Assembly (NCBI RefSeq): GCF_051622035.1
Contig: NC_135365.1
Span: 2,904,501-2,968,500 of the forward strand
Direction: 5' to 3'
Source: Arctopsyche grandis
Lineage: Eukaryota > Arthropoda > Insecta > Trichoptera > Hydropsychidae
Length of the DNA: 64,000 bases
The position numbers were made by a program, and so were the translations under genes. The notes under the pieces were generated by a model, which was given only the letters and a program-made list of their open reading frames with translations, searched no databases and had not been told where the DNA came from. Below are positions 54,453-64,000 of this stretch, in pieces (the first letter of the stretch is position 1; each line of letters begins with the position of its first letter).

Positions 54453-56302
54453 TATGATTTTTCTGAGTGGAATTTTATTTGATTCTCATATAAAGACAAT
54501 TTAATATATTATCCCTATTAATTCAATTCAGATTCGTGTAAATACTAGTACGAGTTTTTAGCTCGCAATTTTACCGATTTAAAATGCAGCACACTTCCGA
54601 TTAACCCTTTTAAACGAAAACAAAAAAAGTGTGGCCAGAACACTATCCTAATAAAAACGTTTCAATAGAAAAAACTCAATATAAAATAGTATTAACAGTG
54701 GGAAAAAATCCCAAGTGAAAATACGTACTTTTGACTTTTGATTTGAACTAGACGACTACTTAGAGAGATTTGAAAGCTGAAAAGTACAACAAATGAAAGA
54801 TAAAATACCCAACTATAGATTCAAATATTCATTTTGAACAGGAAATTGACAGATTTTGAGACATCGACTGAACAACACAAAGATAGAAAAATCGCGCGAT
54901 TTAAAAAACACATATATCTCCGAATCTTGAGCCAGATTCGTGTTCACTGGACATAGATCTATAATAAAAGTCATATCTCGTCTCTGAACCATTTTTCGTG
55001 TCGAACAGTGTTATTATGATATGCTTTTGGCTTTTAACCTTTTGTACTAAAAATAAAATGTAAATGTTTATATATGATATATGTAATATTGGATTAGACG
55101 TTATACATACTTAAAATAGCACAGTGGTATTGATTCGATTACATGCGAATATTAAGTATCCTTTGTATTTAAATTTACACGAGATCTCTCGATGCTTATA
55201 TGGTGCGTTTTGGATCAGATCGTACGGTTTATCCAAGGTTTCAATCGATACATATGTACATATACAAAAATAATTTAGTTCAACAGAATTGATATTGATA
55301 AAACAAAATTATTAAACAACGTGGAACACGGCACGTAATCACTATTATATACATATACCTATATTACACTTCCGATTGTTGACTGTGAGTTTTGAAAAAA
55401 AATCAATATCATGTGATACAAATATACTATAAACAAGTCGATTAAATTGGTAAACAAGCGATACGATTATCGTTAAGAGAACAATAAAGGTCAGAATATA
55501 ATAACATACCCGCGAGGCAAGTGCAACAAAATAAATAGGCAACTAATGTAATCAGACGATGTAAGAAATGATAACAGTCTACAGAATCACTGACGCTGGT
55601 GTCACCTTACATCAAATCATATCATATGTACATTATATCAATTTTTTTGCATTCTTGCATGACACATTTGTGTTTGGAAAAAAATATAATAGGTTTCCAA
55701 TCCCGGAATCCCGGGCACCGGGATCCCGGTGTTTTCTGGTACCGTGAATCCCGGTGCTGAAACTAGTCTGAATACCGAAATTACGGTATTGGCAAAATTT
55801 CTTTAAAAATATTATTTTTACAAAAATAATAAAGAAAAAACATAAAACAACATTATATAATGAAAAGTGGTGGGATGAGCAATGACATTCATAATCCATT
55901 TGTTTTCTCTGACCCGTTTTGACGCCGGCTTGCCGTTGCCACGAAATGGTATCAACGGCCTGTATTGTGTCGCAGATTTTGTGCTCAACTGTAAAGATAT
56001 TTGTAGCATAATTTGACTGATTCGAACTCATAATCGATCACTATTAGTCTACGTCAACACCATTAGTCTACGCCGCTGGTCATACCTTGGTTCATTCGGA
56101 CATTCGGCCGAATATAAAATAAAATTGTTTAAATTTATTTCTCATGTGAAAAAGGGGAAAATCGTAAGTGAAAGTAAAAAGAGGCTTGTAATAAATAAAA
56201 CAAAAGGAAAATATCGTTGCAGATTAAACAAAGCAGATCAAATAAATAAATTTTAACAACTGAGTTATTTTTTTTTTGTATACATACATACACACAATTC
56301 AG

Positions 56303-56514
56303 CGATTTTTTTTTGCGATAAATGGTTAAAGGTTGCAAATTTGTTGAAACCGTTTCAATGACAATCAGATCAATTGGCAAACTATAATAGGAAACAACCG
56401 ACCTGTAGTCACAAACCAAGGTCTGGCCATTAGCAACCAGTGGGACTCGAACCCGTGACCATTTTACTCGAAAGCATAATATGCTAACCATTAACTAGTC
56501 CACGCCACTGGTTA
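56303..56514 (-). repeat. tRNA-headed SINE
   Basis: Complement of the family: AAGGTTGCAAATTTGTTG, AACCGTTTCAATGACAATC, AAACCAAGGTCTGGCC, GGACTCGAACCCGTGACC (B-box region) and CCACGCCACTGGTT. Confidence 0.85.
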
Positions 56515-58158
56515 GACCTTGCTAGATATATAAATAGACCTTTAATCCTGATATTGTTATACATAGGTTATTACATTTTTGTCATTGTCACTGTTGATTT
56601 GATTTTGTGATAAGAAACTGCTTGGGATTTGAATTACTCGGCTTTGCCACCTTTCCAAAGACAAAGAATCAAATAAATAAATAATTCTCAACATTCAGCG
56701 TTGTAAATTTTCATCATGCGTTCAGTCGTTACATCAAATCATTTCACTATACAACCCTTAAAGCAGTTTTATAATTTGAAATTTGTGAAAAATGAAAACC
56801 CGCTTGAACTAAACTGTTGGATATTTGAACGTGTACTCAAAAATACTATCGATAAATAAAACAAACCGAAATAGCATTGGAAATCACATGAATTCGAAAT
56901 ACGTATGTACGTTCAAAGTCGTCTCAGCAACTGGTCTATTATTACAATTCGATGTTTGCAGTGACCTACACAGTTATGAAAGAATCCGTGTAGAATGACT
57001 TATCATTACAAATTAAATGTTTAATTTATGTCGTCATGCACACATACAATGTAAGTTAATGAGGCAATAACATACATATGTACACAAGTGCAAACAAATA
57101 GAGTTCAACGCACGACAATCTAAAATGAAAGGGTATGGCAATTTATTGCGATCGTGTATACAATTATTATGAAGTGCAACAAAATTATTCTGTTTGTGGG
57201 ACGAACCGCTTAATGAGTAATTATGCACCACTAAGGAGTTCGTCATGAAATTATGTAAATGACACATACGCAAGTGCATATACGTAATTGGATTGATAAA
57301 GATGAAATTTTAACGAGGTTCGAGAGCATTGTAACGACTGCATAATGAAGTTGCGATAGTTGCCATTCATCGGAGAGAACAATGGCCAGATTTTCCCAAT
57401 GGTTTTGAAGGTTGATAGAGTTCTTAAAATAAGTTCGTATGTTTTGGTATGTTTATAAGTAAACTAAGAAGACTTCAACAACTGTCAAATATGTCAACTT
57501 TTGGTGATTAGGAATGTTTGGAGATTCTTCTCTAAAACTCTTCTTAGTAGGTCCTTGTTGACAGTGACGGATACCTGTGAGATATTAATCCAATATTTGC
57601 ACGTGTACGTGCAATTTGACCGATTCGGATAGTGTCCTTCCCTGCACAATCGATCGACCTCTCAGTTTTTACCTCAAACAGTTGCCCGATCTATCAGATT
57701 CTGGTCCTCTTTAAAACCACCTGATATCCTCAAAAAAGTTCAGAACAACAATGCGTTCCACTTGTGGTACACACTGGAGGGGAAAAAAATGGGACTGGGA
57801 AATTAAATAAGAAAAAAAATATCTTCCAACGAAAAGTTTTTAACAAATAGATTTGCGAATAGAAGATGGTATACGGAAATTTCTAAGATGCTTTTTGGGG
57901 GGAGAGGGGGGTAGGGAGAAGGGGGTGAGAGATTAAATAAACTAGACTAAGTGGTATCTTAAGAGATTTTATTTCATCCCTCATCTTATCTGGGTATCAA
58001 CATGATCCACCACTTCAAAGAGTTAATTCTGCACAGATTCTGAATATCAATGAGGTGGGTCTGGTTCACTGCATCGAAAGTCAATAGATCGAAAAGCAAA
58101 TATCGAAAAGAATGTATGCATGGTAAACGGTACTATGTACATATATATAAATATATAT

Positions 58159-58317
58159 CAGTGGCGTGCGGTGAAACTCTCTCTCTTTTTGTCGTACAGC
58201 TTTAATTAATGTGCACGGGCAGGATACAAGAGGAACAGCCTTTTCCTCTTGTATCCTGCTCGCGCAAATTAAGTAAGGCTGTACGACAAAAAGAGAGAAT
58301 TTTACCGCACGCCACTG
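58159..58317. mobile_element. MITE with CAGTGGCGTGCGGTGAAA ends, near-palindromic
   Basis: It is almost fully self-complementary: CAGTGGCGTGCGGTGAAAC against TTTTACCGCACGCCACTG, and AGGATACAAGAGGAA against TTCCTCTTGTATCCT around a short centre. It has the same ends as 26163-26332. Confidence 0.82.
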
Positions 58318-58420
58318 ATATACACGTATCATATGTATGCATGGTAAACGAACAAGAATAAAGATTTCGATTTTTCGACTTTTGATGCGGTGACTGCCAC
58401 CGCCATGAGATATTGAGAAG

Positions 58421-59048
58421 GGTTACACGACAATTGGTGCAAGTCCAAAAGGATCAACGACAAAATGTACCCGAAAATTAGTGCACTGACAAAATGTACC
58501 CGCGACAAAATGTTCACGCGACAAAATGTTCACGCGAAAAAATGTCCACGGAAATAATGTTCAAGCGACAAAATGTTCAAAAATCCTAAATTTTTTAAGT
58601 TAATTATAAATTATTATTATTTTTCAATTTAAATAAGTAAATATTGCATACGGTTGAGAACCCCTAACATTTAAACTAATTCAATGACATCTTAAAATGA
58701 TATTCAATGAGTCACAATGACATTCGCTTAAAATGTAATTGTTCAATTTAAATAAGAATATGTTGGTGCGGTTGAGAACACCTGTAATTTTTTACTAATT
58801 TAATAACATCCGCGATCTATACTATAAAAAAGTACCATATACATCGATAAATATAATACAATAAAAAGTTACTTTTTCCATTAAAATAGTAAAATTTAGG
58901 ATTTTTGAACATTTTGTCGCTTGAAAATTATTTCTGTGGACATTTTGTCGCGTGAACATTTTGTCGCGGGTACATTTTGTCAGTGCACTAATTTTCGGGT
59001 ACATTTTGTCGTTGAACCTTTTGGACTTGCACCAATTGTCGCGTCCCC
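58421..59048. mobile_element. Foldback element FB2 with 9-bp target duplication
   Basis: Arms at about 58421-58605 and 58893-59048 are complementary and consist of 16-bp units (GCGACAAAATGTTCAC repeated). Ends are GGTTACACGACAATTGG and, complemented, GGGGACGCGACAATTGG. ATTGAGAAG lies directly outside both (58412-58420, 59049-59057). The core is AT-rich and non-coding. Confidence 0.88.
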
Positions 59049-59418
59049 ATTGAGAAGTGCTGGTATGGAGGATTTGTTATCTTTAGCTTTATGCAACCGA
59101 ATGCAACTATTTTAAGGACTCAAAATTATGAACAAAACATTGGACTTTGTAGGCTAAGACCGCAACCGTCATATATGTACATATATACTTATGTACATAC
59201 ATAGCTTTATAATTTTTGCCTTTTGTCGACATTTCCTTAATATTTAGAAATAGTTCGGCATTTTTGATATCTTTGAAAATAAAACACTTTCATTGCAATC
59301 GGAAACTTCTACAAATCAAATAGTATTTTATAATTTTGTGAATGAATTCCATAATTAGGCCAATCTCGAACTTTTTATTTGTTAATGTTGTACCCACGTG
59401 ACTATGATGTCTAATTAG

Positions 59419-60066
59419 GTAATTGGATTATTAATCACATTGCGATCACCCAAAATACAATTTTTGCCATGAAAATCGCGAATACGGAATATTTGACACT
59501 TGAGTTCTCGTTAATAAGTTAGGTATCGTTAGTATGATGGACTTTTTGGCTGCCAGATGTTCCGTTATTTAGGGATTTTAGTGACTTTTGGGCGAGCGCT
59601 TTGAGACCAATAATCAGTAATAATAAGTCTAATTATGAGTATGCTTTAATTTTTATTTGATATAAAATACAATATATAAAAATTTTGGCTGCCAGATGTT
59701 CCGTTATTTAGGGATTTTAGTGACTTTTGGACGAGCGCTTTGTGACCAATAATCAGTAATAATAAGTCTAATTATGAGTATGCTTTAATTTTTATTTGAT
59801 ATAAAATACAATATATAAAAATTTTATTTTGTTTCGCGCGGCATTGTCATGCCCGGTTTTGTCGGAGTGTTGATCGGTTCGGTGATTACTGGTCACAAAG
59901 TCACTAAAATCTCTATTACGTAGCATCTGGCAGCCGAAAAGTCCATCTACTAACGATAACTATCATACTAACAAGAACTTGAGTGCCAAATATTGCGTAT
60001 TCGCGATTTTAATGGCAAAAATTGTCTTTGTGACCAACGCAATGTGACTAATAATCCAATTACCGT
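59419..60066. mobile_element. Composite of the GGATTATT MITE family: tandem plus inverted copies
   Basis: It opens GTAATTGGATTATTAATC and closes with GACTAATAATCCAATTAC. Inside, TTTTGGCTGCCAGATGTTCC with about 130 bp following is repeated in tandem (59547 and 59685), and a full inverted copy occupies 59885-60066. Confidence 0.75.
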
Positions 60067-60845
60067 GTTGATCCAACATGTGAGAGTATTTTTCAACGTA
60101 AAACTTTTTTTCATCTCAATAATTGAAATTATCCCTACTTACTTACAGATCAGTCTTTAAAGTACGTCTGGGTCATCTTATTCGGATTATAAAACTGTTG
60201 CAGTAACGAAAAGTGCAGTGCTGTTTATGTCTAACACGTGTGGATTCAAGAGCCATTTCGGCTTTCTAGCATGTTCTGTAAACGATCCGTAAAATTAGAA
60301 CGGTCAATTATGCGAATTGAGTTCGATGCACTTATGACGATGTATCATCTTCGAAAATGTACCGTTTTAAAAGCGATTCCGTGGGCGAATCGATTGCAGT
60401 TGTGACGTGGAATGAAAATATCGATTGGCCCACTTTCAGTGCACTTTACTCTAGTAGAGTGTACGCGTGTGCAAGCAAGTGGGCGATAACAAATACGTAT
60501 ACGACATATGTAATATAAATCGATGCACACGAGTATGAGTGTAGAATCCTTCGAATGTGATTATTAAGATACGAGAAAAGAAAATGCGAGAAAATTGAGT
60601 ACACGTTTCAAATTCGAAGTCAGTATCTGATTAGATAAACGACGATAGAACAACATCGAAAAAGAAAACAACCGATTCCAAATACAGATAGCATTGCAAG
60701 GGCAGTCTATTCTAGACAGTTCTATCAAGATGTCTAAACTATAGTATGAAATTGCTCATTGATTATAATTGTTTAAGCTTTGAGCCTTTACTGATGAACT
60801 TGAAGAAAGTCATTTACATACATATATACCAACAACATTTTTCCG

Positions 60846-61058
60846 TGTAATGCTTTCAACTTGGTCATGGGTTCATTCCCTGGCCCGGTGTTGCTGGCCA
60901 GACATCGGATATGTGACTCCAGTTAGATCATTCCGCCAATTTATCTGATTTCGTTGAAACGGTTCCACAAAAATTGACAACCTATCCTGGTTCCCGAGTT
61001 TATAGCATCTCGAATTTGCTGATATTATAAATATGCTGCCCATCCTATAAAATGTATG
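60846..61058 (+). repeat. tRNA-headed SINE, degraded
   Basis: TAATGCTTTCAACTTGGTCA, GGGTTCATTCCC (B-box), GTTGCTGGCCAGACATCGG, TGACTCCAG and GAAACGGTTCCACAAAAATT. Confidence 0.7.
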
Positions 61059-61504
61059 TATTTCTCGAATTATCACGATCTGTATTGATAGTGTATACCC
61101 CCCAATGAGCATTGATCCGAAACTTGCTTTTGGTTAGAAACGTACTAAGTTGAAGTTTCGATAGATTGAATTATTCTTTGATAAATTATATGTATGTATA
61201 TGGATGCATATTTTTATTATTTATTTATTTAATATATTATATTTTGCCATAGTGACATTACAGAATACTACAACGTGTCACTGTTACCAGACATATAAGC
61301 ATAATAAAAATCTAATATATAATTTCGAAAGAGACTTTGTATGTTTATTTGGTTTGTAAAATACGTGACGTCATCGAACAAATGAATATTCATATAAATA
61401 AATAAATTTAATAAAATATTTACAAATACCGAGCGAAAAACCGAGTTTATATTACAAATACCGAGCGAAGCCCCACTAGTACTATATACAGATAATAATA
61501 TCAC

Positions 61505-61555
61505 CAGATATTTTATTTTATTTTATTTTTTTATTTTTATTTTATTTTATTTTAC
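61505..61555. repeat. (TTTTA)n microsatellite
   Basis: About nine TTTTA/TTTTTA units in a row. Confidence 0.85.
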
Positions 61556-61856
61556 GGTCAAGAAAAAATTGACCATTTTACATGTTGGAAATAGAGAAAG
61601 AAAAAGAAAAAAAATTAAAATGAAATATAAAAGAAAAATACACATACATTCATATACTACAAAATAAATTACATTATATTAAAAAAATATTTAAATAAAA
61701 TAGATTTCATGTTATATTTACTAACAATGAATAAATCGACCATGGATAATTCGTTTCCAACTCTGTGCAGTCTCAACATAGCTGAGTTATATGTATGTAA
61801 TAGATAATACATTTTTGAAATCATATTCAAATAGTGGTGACATAGTGGATAGGATG

Positions 61857-62040
61857 GTTTTTGCCAATTTGATGGAGGAATCGCTTCAAAAGTGAAATCA
61901 GATAAATTGGCAAACTCTGATAGGAAACGATCGACTTGGAGTCAAAAATATCCAATTCTGGCCAGCAGCATTAAGATTATACTCGGAATAAATTCTTTAC
62001 AATCGAGGTCACCTCACGGGATGGAGCCCGGCGACCTATG
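61857..62040 (-). repeat. SINE fragment, subfamily C
   Basis: TTTTTGCCAATTTGATGG, GATAAATTGGCAAACTCTG, GATCGACTTGGAGTC, TGGCCAGCAGCATTAAG and ACTCGGAATAAATTCTTT. Confidence 0.75.
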
Positions 62041-62298
62041 GAATCGGTGGCCCCTACGGCGTGAACATGTGAGTTGATGAAGAGTCGAAAAATTAACTCG
62101 TACCAGAAGAACATCCCGAGCTGGAAGTTAATACGGAACAAAAACGCGTGTATGGGTGAGATTCATGGGAGAAGCCGGCACAACCGTCTACCCCCACTTC
62201 TAATCTTATAGCTTGTACACACTCAGTTATTTTATCATTTTTCGAGTCTTCATCAATCTCAGAGTTTGTACCGTAAGGTGGACCCCAATTGAATATAT

Positions 62299-62700
62299 TG
62301 TAATGTCAAACGGCGCACCGTTTGAAATAATTGGTTTCGAGGATTATCTCCAAGCTTAAGTGCAAGTCGGCTAATAATGAGAGACCCCCGAATGCACTTA
62401 GCGGCGGTAACGGAACTCGTTCGCTTTCCCGTGGAGTTCTCAGAACTGACAGCACGATAGCGTGGGACTGAGAGCTTTGGACCGTGGGAAAGCATATCCA
62501 GGTACGTGCCTAAACAATAGGGAAGTAACCGGACGCCGAAGATGCAGTGAGTGACCTGCCCTTTATAAGCCGGTACTTAGGCGATATCAAGGCATTCTGG
62601 AGCACTGGCGGTGCGTGTATCTCCTGAATCACCAATAAATGCTGTGAAGCGACTTTGGCCTTTTATAATATTTGGATCCTCAACCCACCCCTACGCAACA
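62299..62700 (+). mobile_element. Solo LTR, subfamily B
   Basis: It begins TGTAATGTCAAACGGCGC and ends CCCCTACGCAACA, flanked by ATAT (62295-62298, 62701-62704). It contains CCTTTATAAGCCGGTAC and CAATAAATGCTGTGAAGCGA. Confidence 0.88.
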
Positions 62701-62797
62701 ATATGAATGCATCTATACAGAAAGTACCAAAAAATTCTTTTCGTACTTGCTAGTTAAGTGCAGTTGCCGGTCTGTGCTGTGTCAATATGAAGAGATC

Positions 62798-63088
62798 TTA
62801 AGAGCGAAAACACACAGCGGTGAATGTGGCAAGTGATTTTTTTTAGATACTTTTAAACATGTCAAAAAAACGAGCCGCGCCATGCTCAGATTCATTGAAC
62901 ACCCGACACGTCCCGTCCCAAAATTACCCCCTGGACCTATTTCGGTAAAATTGTATGCATGTATTTATCCGTGCTTGACAGTGATCGAAAACGGTATATC
63001 TCATGTTTGAAGAAATGTAGAAGACCACCCACAGAGAGGAGTCATGCACACGATGTGCCATTCACCGCTGTGTGTTTTCGCCCTAAGA
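62798..63088. mobile_element. MITE with GCGAAAACACACAGCGG ends
   Basis: Left GCGAAAACACACAGCGGTG and right CACCGCTGTGTGTTTTCGC are exact complements over 23 bp (to ...AATG/CATT...), with CTTAAGA/CCTAAG just outside. The 240-bp interior is unique. No target duplication was identified. Confidence 0.7.
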
Positions 63089-64000
63089 CGTATTATGTGG
63101 AAAATATCATGTGTATCAATAAAAAAAATCAATCTATATAAAATTATTTATTTTTAATCTCAAAAATAGCGACCTTGACGATGATTAAAATCCAATGTCA
63201 TCTGAACTGTTGAATCAATAATACAAACATAGTGAAAAATTACTATCTGGGTCAAATGCAATACAAAATTTTCGATTAAAAATCCACAACGCTCTTTCGT
63301 AGCGATAAAACAGTGCAGTGTCAAAGATGTGCAAACAAAAATAAAACTTGTGCTCTCAATATGTCAGGCGACACGACAATTTACACTGGCGTAATAAACA
63401 CATTTCGGTAACGTCTGAAAAATTAGACCGACTCGTGTTCGAACTGAAATACATAGGTATGTATGCATCCGATTGAAATATGTACATATGTATAATAAAA
63501 ATAAAGCACATCTGATATAATGAGTGTGAACGCGTGCAACAATGTTGAGAATTAATGTGTTTGGTGTGAAATGTGTGTGTGAAAATAACAAGCTTGTTGT
63601 ATTTTCAGCTGAAGAGGATCCTGAATATATTATTAAGCAGCAGAACAAAAGAAGAACACGGGACAGTTTATTTTTATGACACTGAATTTCGCAGTGCGAA
63701 AATGCATTGTGTTTTTCACACGAATCACACAGGCTATCATATGCGTAGTTGGACCGGATAATTGTCATTTTTTTTATTTACCAGCTTTTTATTTGTTTTA
63801 TTTCAATGTGAAGAAATAATCTTTACACTATCTTACCCGTTTATTGGTATGTATCTCTATTTGTATTGACACCCTTACCACATGTCCCTCTACGAATGGA
63901 CAATATATTTACAGCTATAAACCGTGTTAGTGATTGAGATAAATCAATTATTAAACGGACACCTTATAAAATTTAATAATTTGCCTTCTGTTCTTGCACC
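63089..64000. other. AT-rich end of window, nothing recognised
   Basis: Frames at 63364-63768 (minus) and 63573-63761 (plus) overlap each other and show no known domain or splice-consistent extension. Confidence 0.4.

Larger units (their letters stand above)
53210..58150. other. AT-rich region without recognisable genes
   Basis: Apart from listed repeats I see simple-sequence tracts and short unrelated frames. A minus-strand 132-residue frame at 55633-56031 overlaps low-complexity CCCGGG-type repeats (GAATCCCGG/GGATCCCGG, 55700-55755) and has no known domain. Confidence 0.45.

Overview
The window is AT-rich, intron-bearing eukaryotic DNA, most likely from an insect. Its two genes have animal-type orthologues with spliceosomal GT-AG introns. 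Two copies of one repeat carry TTAGG runs like the insect telomere unit, and there are gypsy-type solo LTRs that mostly chose ATAT targets, tRNA-derived SINEs, and fragments of Jockey/RTE LINEs, mariner and foldback elements. I could not fix the order of insect. No prokaryotic or viral replicon, rRNA gene, functional tRNA gene or CRISPR array was seen.

Only two host genes are well supported, both on the minus strand. Rab10 (4642-9966, four coding exons, 204 residues) is complete: the GTPase motifs, exon junctions and prenylatable C-terminus all read cleanly. Its promoter and 5' leader look CpG-rich (about 9600-10200). The C-terminal half of the spliceosomal DEAH helicase PRP16/DHX38 lies at 13796-22213 (ten exons, 547 residues, from helicase motif III to the stop). 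The exons for its N-terminal half, including the DEAH box, were not found in the 41 kb to the right.

The rest is gene-poor and packed with repeats. (i) At least 17 copies of tRNA-headed SINEs; several end in the same hairpin tail as a LINE fragment at 17396-18075, which suggests a SINE/LINE pair. (ii) Eight LTRs of one family in three subfamilies, none with an internal region; six have exact 4-bp target duplications, and one sits inside a SINE. (iii) A foldback family with 16-bp subrepeats in its arms and perfect 9-bp target duplications at 5543-5964 and 58421-59048. (iv) Several inverted-repeat MITE families. (v) Dead fragments of mariner, an internally deleted DDE transposon, an RTE-like LINE and Jockey-like LINEs. 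(vi) A six-copy tandem array of about 148 bp at 33480-34385. (vii) A two-exon THAP-like remnant at 28956-29711.

Layout: 1-4641 AT-rich flank; 4642-10200 Rab10; 10200-13795 MITEs and foldback debris; 13796-22213 DHX38 with repeat-filled introns; 22214-64000 repeat desert with the THAP remnant, the 148-bp array and isolated transposon fragments. Exon ends come from reading splice sites and protein similarity by eye. Repeat ends are exact where target duplications are stated and approximate elsewhere.
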